A stretch of 62,178 nucleotides of DNA from Acidobacteriota bacterium. GTDB lineage: Bacteria; Acidobacteriota; Terriglobia; Terriglobales; Acidobacteriaceae. Shown piece by piece: positions 7,135 through 15,987 of this stretch. Position 1 is the first letter of the stretch. Each line of letters begins with the position of its first letter. A program made the position numbers and the translations under genes. The stretch covers positions 1 through 62,178 of the forward strand of contig QIBC01000054.1 of the NCBI GenBank assembly GCA_003225215.1, given 5' to 3'. The notes beneath the pieces were generated by a model. That model made no database searches. It was not told where the DNA came from and saw only the letters and a program-made list of their open reading frames with translations.

Positions 7135-10100
7135 ATGACGCAGATGAAACGGCTACTACTTCACCGCTGGGTAATTCCAATCGTCCTGGCTGGAATCTGT
7201 CTCGTACGATTGACTGTTGCCGCCCAGGTGCCGGTTTCAGCAATTAGAGGAACAGTCACCGACGTCACGGGTGCGCCAGTTGCCCGAGCTACTGTCGCCG
7301 TTACAGACCAACAAACCGGATTGGTGCGTACAACCCTCTCCCAGGCGGAAGGGCAGTACCAGATTGAGAACCTGGTACCTGGGAATTATGAGATCGCGAT
7401 CGCGGCTGCCAGCTTCGCAACGACTCATCGAATCCAAACGCTGGAAGTGGGCGACGATAGAACACTGAATTTCGCGCTGCGACCGGGACAGGTGCAGGAA
7501 GTCATCGAGGTTACCGGCGAAAACTCAGCTCTGAATCTGAGGGATTCCCAGATCGGTAGTGCGATCGGACGAGCCCAGGTAAACAACTTGCCGCTGAACG
7601 GAAGAAACTTTCTGGAACTTGCCCGTCTCGAGCCCGGTGTAAGTGTAGTTTCTGTCGCCAATCCCGGTGCGTTCGGCAACACCTACGCGCGCGTCTCGCT
7701 ACCGGGCGCGCTGTACTCGCAAACCCGTATTTCCGTTGACGGCGCCGCGACCAACGAGCGTATAGGCGACGGTACAATGCTCAACTTCTCACAAGAAACC
7801 GTGCAAGAGTTTGCGATCGCGAGCTTCAGTCTCGATCCTTCTACAAGCACCACCGGCAGCGGAGCAATCAATATCCTCTCGCGGCGAGGAGGAAACGACC
7901 TGCACGGCTCGGCCTTCTTTTTCTTTCGCGACCACAACTTGGCTGCTTATCCAGGCCTGCACCGTGATCCAGGAAATCCAGATCCGTTTTTCGCGCGTCG
8001 ACAATCCGGCTTCAGCGCCGCGGGTCCCCTAATGAAGAACCGCCTGTTCTGGTTTGCAAATTACGAGCACAACAATCAGGATGGGGTTTTCGACATAGAG
8101 AACAACCATCCCATCTTTGACAAACTGAATTTGATTTATCCCAGCCCTCTGAACTTCGATCTGTTTAACATCAGGGTTGATGCTGAAATTAATGCCAAGC
8201 ACACTGCCTTTCTGCGCCTGAGTCTCGACAGAAACAACAACATTGCTGCTCCCGCCGCGGGCGCCTTCATGCCCTCCAATTGGCAAGTGAGTCGCAGCGC
8301 TGGCACCCAAATAGCGGGAGGCGTTACATCGGTTCTGAGCGCCAACTTGGTTAACGATCTGCGCTACTCCTACACCCTTTTGGACAGCAGCTTACGACCC
8401 ATGACGGGAAAGGAGTGCCGGAATCCGGCTTCCTGTCTGGGCTTGGGAGGGGCTGAAATCCAAGTGTTTGATGCGCCGTCATTTCGTATTGGGAACCAGC
8501 AAAACGCCCCATTTTCCAGGTCTCCACGTACCTACGAAGTTTCCGACAACTTGACTTGGCAGCATGGCTCCCACCGGCTTCGTTGGGGTTCAGAATGGGA
8601 GCACTTGATTCTGAAGGGTGTCTTTGATTTATCCGATCCGGCGGTAATCACATTATGGGGAACAACGAATTTGCAGCAGTTTCCATCCTTGTACGATGCC
8701 TTACCCACAACCCTCAAGGATGCTAGCGGCCCCCCGCCAACACTCTCAGATATTCTTCAGCTTCCACTGCGTAGTTTCACCTTGGGAGTTGGTAGTGCAT
8801 CGCTTCCAGGGCCGTTCAACTTCGAAAAGGCATCGCATGACGATGAACTACGATTCTACTTTCAGGATGCCTGGAATCTTCGGCCTGGGCTTACAGTGTC
8901 TTACGGTCTTGCATATTCCTATGACACGAACCTCTTCAACGATGATCTGCAGCGCCCTGCATATTTGGCGCCATTGTTCGGCGGTAATCTAAGACCTCCG
9001 CAGCCGCAGACCGACGACTTCGATCCATCGATTGGTCTAGTTTGGGCTTTAGGCAAGAATCAGAAGACGGTGATTCGCGTGGGCAGCGGTGTCTACCATG
9101 ACGAAGAGGCTTTTTTCCGTAAGTTGCTCGAGCGTGCGACGCTAGGCCCTTCCGGCAACGGACGGGCCACGGTGGACGGATCGGTGGTTGGACTTTCCTT
9201 CATGAGCACTCCAACCGCTTTCAACGGCGCCGATCTGTTACGACAGCTACCTACGATCACGTCGAACTTGACTTCTCGCGTCGGCAATGGAACCGACGCG
9301 ACGGTAAGAGAAATCGAAGTTCTCAAGCAAGGCAGCAATATGTTCGATCCCTTCCACACCACGCCTTATGCCATCCATGTGAGTGGCGGCATTCAGAGAG
9401 AGTTTGGCAAAAACTGGGTTCTCTCGGCCGACTATGTTATGCGGCGCTATCTGCACCAAGGCGGCTTTCAAACGATAGATCAAGCAGATCAAAACCGTTT
9501 CAACCGGCCCAAAGTAACTGGCAGCAATCCAACCACCGGAGTCGTGTCATTTGTCCGCGACCCTGTCATTCCGCTCTGTACGCCAGCGCAAGCAGCCGCG
9601 CTCAATCCCGAGGACCAGTGCTCAACTGGTCCGATCAATGTTTTTGGAAGCGGAGCAAGTTATCGGTACCAAGCACTACAGCTAAGACTCGACAAACGTT
9701 TCTCTTCATACTTCCAATTAAAGATCAGCTATGCTCTTGCCAAGAATACTGGCTTTGTGGCAGTCACCTCCTATGATGACGATTCTCAGAATTACGGAAA
9801 TGTAGGCAGTGGAATCGGTGGCGTGAGATCGGATCTTACTCCTACCCCGCGCCACACAATGGTCGCCAGCGGGGTTCTTGAATCCCCACGATATCGCGGC
9901 GCGTCAAGCCTGCTGGGTGGTTTATTGAATAGTTGGACAATCGCTGTCATTTCCGAGGCTGACAGCGTTCCCCCGCTTGACACTGTGCTTGTCGGGCTTG
10001 ATCTCGATGGAGATGGGATCAGCAACACACTGTTGCCGGGCGCAACACAGCACTACAGATTTGGTGAGGGCCTAAGCGCGTCGGGGTTACGCGCATTAGT

Positions 10101-10470
10101 GGACAAATACAATGCGAATGTTGAGGCCCACACCACCCACATCACGAATCCGAACGGCACAGTAAGTGCGATCCGCCCGCGCACTCCCTTTAATCAGGTC
10201 ATCAATCCAATTGCTCTGCCGGACACTTTTTCCAGCGGCGACAGCTTCATTACGCAGGATTTGCGACTTACACGTCGCATACGGATTCGGGAAACAACGA
10301 ATTTGTCTCTAATGGGTGAGATCTTCAATGTCGTCAATTTAGCTAATCTAACCGGGTACAACAACGTTCTAGATGGAGTCAACTACGGTCAGCCGAGCGC
10401 GCGTGCCACGCAGGTGTTCGGCTCAGGTGGTCCGCGCGCATTTCAGTTTGGCGCACGAATTGAATTTTAA
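7135..10470 (+). CDS. TonB-dependent receptor, Oar-like with N-terminal carboxypeptidase-regulatory-like domain
   Basis: A 1111-residue outer-membrane protein. A signal peptide (IVLAGICLVRLTVAAQ) is followed by a CarboxypepD_reg-like beta-sandwich (IRGTVTDVTGAPVARATVAV, residues about 38-115). Next come the plug region (LNLRDSQIGSAIGRAQVNNL, LPLNGRNFLELARLEPGV) and a very long beta-barrel that ends with an aromatic residue (FQFGARIEF). This architecture is characteristic of Acidobacteriota and usually takes up oligosaccharides or other large substrates. The substrate cannot be read from the sequence. Its position between two histidine kinase genes and inside a sulfatase region suggests a sulfated polymer or its breakdown products (inference). 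The gene is intact throughout. Confidence 0.9.
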   Translation: MTQMKRLLLHRWVIPIVLAGICLVRLTVAAQVPVSAIRGTVTDVTGAPVARATVAVTDQQTGLVRTTLSQAEGQYQIENLVPGNYEIAIAAASFATTHRIQTLEVGDDRTLNFALRPGQVQEVIEVTGENSALNLRDSQIGSAIGRAQVNNLPLNGRNFLELARLEPGVSVVSVANPGAFGNTYARVSLPGALYSQTRISVDGAATNERIGDGTMLNFSQETVQEFAIASFSLDPSTSTTGSGAINILSRRGGNDLHGSAFFFFRDHNLAAYPGLHRDPGNPDPFFARRQSGFSAAGPLMKNRLFWFANYEHNNQDGVFDIENNHPIFDKLNLIYPSPLNFDLFNIRVDAEINAKHTAFLRLSLDRNNNIAAPAAGAFMPSNWQVSRSAGTQIAGGVTSVLSANLVNDLRYSYTLLDSSLRPMTGKECRNPASCLGLGGAEIQVFDAPSFRIGNQQNAPFSRSPRTYEVSDNLTWQHGSHRLRWGSEWEHLILKGVFDLSDPAVITLWGTTNLQQFPSLYDALPTTLKDASGPPPTLSDILQLPLRSFTLGVGSASLPGPFNFEKASHDDELRFYFQDAWNLRPGLTVSYGLAYSYDTNLFNDDLQRPAYLAPLFGGNLRPPQPQTDDFDPSIGLVWALGKNQKTVIRVGSGVYHDEEAFFRKLLERATLGPSGNGRATVDGSVVGLSFMSTPTAFNGADLLRQLPTITSNLTSRVGNGTDATVREIEVLKQGSNMFDPFHTTPYAIHVSGGIQREFGKNWVLSADYVMRRYLHQGGFQTIDQADQNRFNRPKVTGSNPTTGVVSFVRDPVIPLCTPAQAAALNPEDQCSTGPINVFGSGASYRYQALQLRLDKRFSSYFQLKISYALAKNTGFVAVTSYDDDSQNYGNVGSGIGGVRSDLTPTPRHTMVASGVLESPRYRGASSLLGGLLNSWTIAVISEADSVPPLDTVLVGLDLDGDGISNTLLPGATQHYRFGEGLSASGLRALVDKYNANVEAHTTHITNPNGTVSAIRPRTPFNQVINPIALPDTFSSGDSFITQDLRLTRRIRIRETTNLSLMGEIFNVVNLANLTGYNNVLDGVNYGQPSARATQVFGSGGPRAFQFGARIEF

Positions 10471-10558
10471 GAGGGGACGAGAGCCATTCATGGTTGCAGC
10501 GAAATCCGGTGAGCGCATAGCTGTTGGTTCTAATCTCTTTGGATGCTCTCAACGGCCA

Positions 10559-12191
10559 ATGACGTTCCGGCGACGGCTCGCTATATATCTCGCGGTCGCG
10601 CTGCTTCTACCAACTTTCTCCAGGGCGCAGAATACGCGGAACGTGCTAGTACTCCACGTGGGCAGCGCGAATCAGCCGGGCCACTTACGGATCTCAAAAG
10701 TATTTCGCGACATTTTTGGCAGTGATGCACGCAATCAGCTCTTTGAAGAATACTTCGACCAGGAACGATTAAGTCTAGACGACGCGACGCTGGTCGAGAC
10801 GTTAGGCAAAAAATATCAAGGAAAAAAGATTGACTTGGTTGTCAGCGATAGCGGACCCGCGTTGAAGTTTCTCCTGAGACATGGAGAACAACTGTGGCCC
10901 GGCACTCCCGAGATCTTCACTTTCGTGGACCGTCGGGAGGTGCCACCAACTCTACCGGCCAATATGACTGGTATTGCCAGCGCATTGAACTTTGGCCCAA
11001 CAGTCGATTTAGTCCTGCAGCTAATGCCGAATATTCACCGCGTATTTTTTGTATCAGGCGCTTCTCCTCGGGAGGAGGCTTATCGCCGCCTCTCTGAACA
11101 GGAGTTTAGGCGGTTCGCAGGCAAGATCGATATCACTTATTTGCACGACTTGCCTCTCTCAGAGTTGTTGATCCAGGTAAGCCAACTGCCTGCTGACAGT
11201 GCTTTGGTCTTTTTCACTATGCTTCGGGATGCAACAGGTCACCCATATACGAGTGCGCAGGTTCTCCCTATGGTCACAGCAACGGCTAACGTGCCGGTAT
11301 ACGTGCTGTTCGATTCAGATATCGGCACTGGCGCTGTGGGAGGCGTTGTACTGGATCTAGAGCATGATGCCGAGCAAGCCGCCGGCTTGGGACTTCGCGT
11401 TCTAGAGCGAGGGACGGCTTCGGGACTTCCGGTCGAACAAACTTCACCGAACCAGACCGTGGTTGACTGGCGACAACTGCAACGTTGGGGGATAAGCGAG
11501 AACAAACTTCCACGGGGCACGGTCCGGTTCCGCCCCCCATCTTTGTGGCAACAATATAAATGGTATGTCCTAGGCGGTGGGGCCGCGATTGTTGCTCAAC
11601 TTGTCCTCATCATTATCTTGCTCACGGAGATACGCCGACGCAAGAGTTCTGATTTGGTTGTGAACAACCTGAGCGGCCGGATCATTAACGCTACCGAAGA
11701 AGAGCTTGCAAATGCTGGGGCTCGCGGTGGCATTGAGAGAAATCTGTCAGCAATTGTCGAAACAGTATGGCCTGGATATCCAACTCACCGCCGAGGAGAT
11801 CAAAGTACCTCTTCCGGAGGATCTCGCACTTTGCTTCTATCGCGTAGCTCAGGAAGCCTTGAGCAATTCAGTGAAACACAGCCGATCCTCTCATATTGAA
11901 GTGAGACTGGCGGCTACAGACGGAACGCTGATAATGACGATCAAGGATTACGGAGAGGGTTTTGATGCTTCGACCGCTGCAAACGGGCTTGGGCTGGCCA
12001 CCATGCGAGAGAGACTGAAACTAATTGGAGGGAAACTTCTGATCACTTCTCTACCGGGCACGGGCACCGAATTGACAGCCCAAGTCAGGCTGGAGTCACC
12101 ACTAAGACCGGGACTCGCGCATGACACCGCTATGGGACTGGTTGCTGCAGCAGCAAACCCGGCCAAGGATGATGAGAACCACGCGGCCTGA
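10559..12191 (+). pseudogene. Hybrid-sensor histidine kinase broken by an internal deletion
   Basis: The first frame (ATG 10559, or possibly 10490) encodes a signal peptide, a periplasmic ABC-substrate-binding-like sensor (NVLVLHVGSANQPGHLR, LVVSDSGPALKFLL, FTMLRDATGHPYTSAQVLP), one transmembrane helix (VLGGGAAIVAQLVLIIILL) and the linker LSGRIINATEEE. At about 11702 homology jumps out of frame to LQMLGLAVALREICQQL and a complete HATPase domain (NSVKHSRSS, DYGEGFD, GLGLATMRERL) ending at 12191. Compared with the intact kinase at 6322, about 65 residues are gone, including the whole H-box with the phospho-acceptor His. Sensor and ATPase ends are well preserved, so the loss looks recent. Confidence 0.85.
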
Positions 12192-12264
12192 ACATCTCTA
12201 AGCGCTGCGAGACATAGATCGCCGGGCCCCGGGCCAACGTGCGACAATCCATCAGTGTTGTGTT

Positions 12265-12660
12265 ATGCCAGAAGAACTGCGACCGCGAGTGCTGTTGGCG
12301 GATAATCACGCCGGAATCCTGGCTGCCTTGCAGCGCCTGCTGAACCCCTTTTGTGACGTGGTGGGTCGCGTGACGGATGGCGCCGCGATAGTCGAAGAGA
12401 CCGCAAAACTCAAACCTGACGTCGTCGTGCTCGACATCTCTATGCCCCACGTTGACGGACTCGACGCCTGCCGCCAGATCAAGCGCACAACTCCAGCGAC
12501 CAAAGTCGTTGTTCTCACCGCCGCCAATGACGCGGAGATTAAGCAGAAAGCGTTCAGCGTGGGAGCCTCCGCGTTTGTGCTCAAGTATCTAATGGCGGAT
12601 GACTTAGTAAACGCGATCCAAAAAGCAATGCAGGAAGATACATACTCGAGCCATTCTTGA
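12265..12660 (+). CDS. Receiver-domain response regulator without output domain
   Basis: A 131-residue CheY-like receiver. VLLADNHAGI carries an Asp-Asn pair at the acidic pocket, VVVLDISMP contains the phospho-acceptor Asp, VVVLTAAN the Thr and FVLKY the Lys. The sequence most resembles NarL-type receivers, but no LuxR-type helix-turn-helix follows. The protein ends soon after the last receiver helix, and no second frame with an HTH is visible downstream. It is directly downstream of the broken histidine kinase, its likely former partner. It could now be served by the kinase at 6322. It could act by protein contact or as a phosphate sink. Confidence 0.85.
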   Translation: MPEELRPRVLLADNHAGILAALQRLLNPFCDVVGRVTDGAAIVEETAKLKPDVVVLDISMPHVDGLDACRQIKRTTPATKVVVLTAANDAEIKQKAFSVGASAFVLKYLMADDLVNAIQKAMQEDTYSSHS

Positions 12661-12822
12661 GCTGAGGTCGTCCGGTTGAATTGAGTCGAAGCATCGATCT
12701 TGACTACCTGGCAGAGAACCGGCAGTCTGCGTGGAACTTCGTAGAAGAGCACGCCTTACAGGCGTGCGTAAGAATAATTGCTTTACCTTAGAAGGCTGAA
12801 AAATCATCGCGGAATCTCAAAA

Positions 12823-12994
12823 GACTGTCATCCTGAAGCCTGCTTTTGGCCGAAGGATCTCCCGCGATGTATCGCTCTTAATTGCACTTTCGACTCTCTC
12901 ACGAGAATTCAGGCCAAAGAACCAGGACAGGCTAATCGAGTCTGAAGTATTCCGGGAGATCCTTCGGCCAACAGCTGGCCTCAGGATGACAGTT
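12823..12994. repeat. Long inverted-repeat element, copy 1 (REP/MITE-like)
   Basis: Arms 12823-12864 and 12951-12994 are inverted copies: gactgtcatcctgaagcc, then ttggccgaaggatctcccg, then the complement in reverse order. The same arms flank a different 90-bp core at 59384-59559. Motifs of the form GTCATCCTGA...CGAAGGATCT are widespread dispersed repeats in acidobacterial genomes. The 450-bp gap between the receiver gene and 13108 holds nothing else recognisable. Confidence 0.8.
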
Positions 12995-13107
12995 CGCACT
13001 TGACGCGAAGCTCATTTCAGCTTTTCAACAATTGTTGGGCCTCTCAGATTTACGGTTCGAAAGAGTCATGTCTCTGAGTGCTCACTTTGTCCTGACATCG
13101 GCGTATG

Positions 13108-13947
13108 CTATCGCGACTTTCGGCCTGTAGCTCCGCTTTGTACATCCTGCAAGTGAATGATCGCCGCCGCTGCCGTATAGCGGACTTCATCCTTGTCATC
13201 GTCGAGATGGCTCTGAATCTGCACGGCCAGAGTGGGATCGTTGCGATGGGCGATAGCGTCGAGCGCCGCGGCGCGCACAATCCAGCTCTTGTCCGAAGCG
13301 GCGTCTATCAACGCCTTGGCGCTCTTAGGATCGGAATCGCGAGCCAGAACTTTGGCCGCGGCTGCGCGAACCGGAGAGGTATCGTCTTTCGTAAGCGCCT
13401 TGACCGCTCCAACGCCAATTCCCGCAAAGGGAACGAAGCCTATTCCCTGCTCGAAGCCGAACTCGGCCATTTTCTTCGGGTCTCTCAGGGCCTTTTTCTG
13501 CTCGTCGCGCAGGCTAGTTCCGGTCTTTCTTTCCCCAGTAAGCACGGCGTAGTACACGTTGTAGCCGACGGGATCGCCCAAAGCGATTAGCGAGCGGGCG
13601 CTCGCCATTACTACTGAAGGTTCCTTGTCGCTTTGGATCACCTGTTTCAATTTGGGAGCAGTGGCCTTCGCTCGCATCTGTCCCAGAGCTTCGGCTGCAG
13701 CCGCTCGGACCTCGGAGTTCTCGTCAGCGAGCGCATTGGTGGCCAGGTCGGCTGCCTTAGAGTTGTTCGCCAATAGGCCCAATGCCTTCACCGAGCTGGC
13801 GCGATGCTCTTTGTCCTTGTCTGAGACAGCCGACTGCAGAAGTGACCAGGCTTTGTCGGTACCCTGAGCAAACGAAGGAATCGCGCAGAACAAGCATGCG
13901 AGAAGCATTCCAGCTATACGTACGCCACCAGAAGATGAGGGTTTCAT
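13108..13947 (-). CDS. Secreted HEAT-repeat protein
   Basis: A 279-residue protein. The ATG at 13947 follows AAGGAGAAG, so the longer frame is rejected. A signal peptide ends near AIPSFAQG. Four or more HEAT-like units follow, each with an Asp/Asn-containing turn and an Ala-rich second helix: HRASSVKALGLLANNS, SEVRAAAAEALGQM, SPVRAAAAKVLARDSD, SWIVRAAALDAIAHRND and EVRYTAAAAIIHLQ. A hydrophobic Gly-rich stretch (GIGFVPFAGIGVGAVKAL) lies between the second and third groups. Such proteins are periplasmic scaffolds. An operator-like palindrome lies 76-93 bp upstream, so it may belong to the sulfatase regulon, downstream of the sulfatase at 14069. Confidence 0.82.
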   Translation of the reverse strand: MKPSSSGGVRIAGMLLACLFCAIPSFAQGTDKAWSLLQSAVSDKDKEHRASSVKALGLLANNSKAADLATNALADENSEVRAAAAEALGQMRAKATAPKLKQVIQSDKEPSVVMASARSLIALGDPVGYNVYYAVLTGERKTGTSLRDEQKKALRDPKKMAEFGFEQGIGFVPFAGIGVGAVKALTKDDTSPVRAAAAKVLARDSDPKSAKALIDAASDKSWIVRAAALDAIAHRNDPTLAVQIQSHLDDDKDEVRYTAAAAIIHLQDVQSGATGRKSR

Positions 13948-14022
13948 GCAGTCTTCTCCTTGCAGACAAGGCAGTATTCCTAAGGGTATGCAGTAAGTTA
14001 GCCCGCTGAAGCCGAGTGCGTA

Positions 14023-14040
14023 CCTGTCACTGTTGACAGG
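14023..14040. promoter_or_regulatory. Operator-like palindrome, site 2 of 5
   Basis: CCTGTCACTGTTGACAGG has two perfect 7-bp arms (CCTGTCA/TGACAGG) around CTGT. It is located between the sulfatase stop at 14069 and the HEAT-repeat gene start at 13947, upstream of the latter. Confidence 0.6.
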
Positions 14041-14068
14041 CATAGGCCCAGAACAGGAGATCCTACGG

Positions 14069-15445
14069 TCAGGCGATCTTCTTGACCTGCGGTACCCCAG
14101 CCTTCGGCACATGGTCGAGCGGAGCGCCGGCCGGTATGAGCGGCTCGCGGGCCACGCTCATCTGGAACTCCTTGAGTAGGCGGCCGAAATGGGCCATGGT
14201 CCACGAATGAAAGTAGACCGGGTTGTACGGCTCGCGTTCTTTGGGATCGGTGACTAGATTCACGATATGGGGATTGCTTAGCGGCAGGGCGGGATCGGTC
14301 AGGTATCGTTGCTCGACCAATACCAGTTTGAAATTCTGCCATTTCACTCCGTACATCTTCTCGCCATTCCAATAAATGAATCCTTCGCGGTTCGATTTCT
14401 CCTGCTTCCCGGAAAGGAATGCCGATTGGTCCTTCCCATCAATCACTCGGTCGTTCGGAGTGGATAGGCCTGTCATAGTGAGAAATGTGGTGAACCAATC
14501 GGTGATGTGAAAGATCTCATTACTCGTTCGACCGGCTGCGATCTTCCCTGGCCAGCGGGCGATGCAGGGCGTGCGCAGTGAAGCTTCCATGCCGGTAAAG
14601 TAAGACCCTTCAAAAAAGCCGGCGGTTCCGCGATGCAGAAGCATCTCCTCGTTGCCGTTGTCGCCGGCGAAGACCACGATCGTGTTGTCGCGCAGCCCTA
14701 ACGCCTCGATCTTGTCCAGGAGATCGCCGAAGTCGCCGTCGAGCTGGAGCAGAGAGTCGCCCCAGTCGCCGTTGCTGCTCTTTCCCTTGTACTCGTCGCG
14801 CGGCACCACCGGGATGTGCATGAGCGAGTGGTTGTAATAGAGAAAAAATGGACGCTTTGACTTCGCGTTGTCCTCCATGAACCGGAAGCCGCGACGCTTG
14901 TACTCGATGTCGATATTGCGCTTCAGATCATAAGTCAGCTTTTCCGCTTTCCTGACCTTCTCCCCTTTGCGTCCTTCCAGCATGTACGCGACAGGATCGC
15001 GCGCAGGGTCGTACCAGGGATCAGTTTCCCAGAGCGCTTCGTCGTAGGAATGAGGCGGGCCGTACCATTCATCAAAACCGTGGTCGGTGGGCCAGCGTCC
15101 ATCACAGTCACCGATGTGCCATTTGCCCATGCACATCGTCGCGTAGCCTGCTTCCGAGAAGACATCGCCCAGCGTGCGCTCCCAACTGACGATTCCAGAG
15201 TCCGCTCCCGACATCGCAACCGTGTGATTGCCACTGCGAATGGCATGACGGCCAGTAAGCAGCGCCGCACGCGATGGTGTGCACTGCGCCTCGGGCGCAT
15301 AGTTGAGCAGCTGAAAGCCCTCGGTGGCGAACTGATCGATGCGATGCGTGTGGGCGCCGCGCAATATACCGCCGCCGTAACAGCCCAACTCGCCGTAGCC
15401 CAGGTTGTCCACGTGGAAGTAGATGATGTTCGGTTTGTCAGGCAT
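14069..15445 (-). CDS. Arylsulfatase (type I, formylglycine-dependent)
   Basis: A 458-residue sulfatase. The ATG at 15445 follows GGAGAAG. KPNIIYFHVDNLGYGE supplies the N-terminal metal-binding Asp. CTPSRAALLTGR is the first signature with Cys55 as formylglycine precursor. GYATMCMGKWHIGD is the second signature with catalytic Lys and His. FAGDNGNEE supplies the C-terminal metal-binding Asp-Asn. No signal peptide is visible, so a cytoplasmic location or export by another route is possible. It hydrolyses a sulfate ester; the substrate is unknown. An operator-like palindrome lies about 110 bp upstream. It is on the same strand as the other sulfatase genes, separated from them by a small plus-strand gene. 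Confidence 0.92.
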   Translation of the reverse strand: MPDKPNIIYFHVDNLGYGELGCYGGGILRGAHTHRIDQFATEGFQLLNYAPEAQCTPSRAALLTGRHAIRSGNHTVAMSGADSGIVSWERTLGDVFSEAGYATMCMGKWHIGDCDGRWPTDHGFDEWYGPPHSYDEALWETDPWYDPARDPVAYMLEGRKGEKVRKAEKLTYDLKRNIDIEYKRRGFRFMEDNAKSKRPFFLYYNHSLMHIPVVPRDEYKGKSSNGDWGDSLLQLDGDFGDLLDKIEALGLRDNTIVVFAGDNGNEEMLLHRGTAGFFEGSYFTGMEASLRTPCIARWPGKIAAGRTSNEIFHITDWFTTFLTMTGLSTPNDRVIDGKDQSAFLSGKQEKSNREGFIYWNGEKMYGVKWQNFKLVLVEQRYLTDPALPLSNPHIVNLVTDPKEREPYNPVYFHSWTMAHFGRLLKEFQMSVAREPLIPAGAPLDHVPKAGVPQVKKIA

Positions 15446-15544
15446 TCCAGTCTTCTCCGGTGCGCTTGGCTCTCATATGTCGTTCAGACCGATGTGCATG
15501 CGGCGAATTCACCTGGAGAAGCTATTCATTCATCAGCGGTTCTA

Positions 15545-15566
15545 ACACTGGCAATCTTGTCAGTGT
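15545..15566. promoter_or_regulatory. Operator-like palindrome, site 3 of 5
   Basis: Ten-base arms ACACTGGCAA and TTGTCAGTGT surround TC, with one arm mismatch. It lies 100-121 bp upstream of the sulfatase gene starting at 15445. The halves CTGGCAA and TTGTCAG match the other sites. Confidence 0.6.
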
Positions 15567-15695
15567 CTGCTTTCCAGTTTTCGCGCGGAAGTGACCGGGA
15601 TTACTTTTGTCCAGGTGACCATGCTGCCGAGAGTCACTTGAGCGAGCCTGACTTCATTCGTAAGCTCTGGATAGAAATGAGGCAGGTTGCCCAGC

Positions 15696-15884
15696 ATGCC
15701 AATGGTCATAATTAAAACAGGAATCACCGGCGCGGATGGCTACGAAGAGCAGCTCGGCGAATATCTGTGCGATTCGCCCAATTGCCCCAATTTCGCGGTG
15801 CATGTAGCGGGGTTCGTAAAGGAATTAAATGTTGTTGCTGTATTCTGCGAAGAACACGCGAGAAAGCTCGGAGTCAAGATCTAG
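15696..15884 (+). CDS. Small protein with a possible Cys/His zinc site
   Basis: A 62-residue protein from the ATG at 15696; a TTG three codons upstream is also in frame. The pattern CDSPNCPNF, followed 24 residues later by CEEH, gives a Cys-x4-Cys...Cys-x2-His set that resembles a small zinc-binding treble-clef. No named family is recognised. It lies on the plus strand between two minus-strand sulfatase genes and so interrupts their co-transcription. Confidence 0.6.
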   Translation: MPMVIIKTGITGADGYEEQLGEYLCDSPNCPNFAVHVAGFVKELNVVAVFCEEHARKLGVKI

Positions 15885-15987
15885 TTGTCAGTGTCTATTT
15901 GGGAATGCATTCCCAGATTCACTGATAGCGTATTTACGAAATCTGAAGGAGGCGAGGTTCCGCCTCCTTCACTCATTCAAGCTTTTA

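Noticed and set aside
13105-13590. Plus-strand open frame over the HEAT-repeat gene
   Set aside because: Antisense reading of a gene with clear signal peptide and HEAT units.
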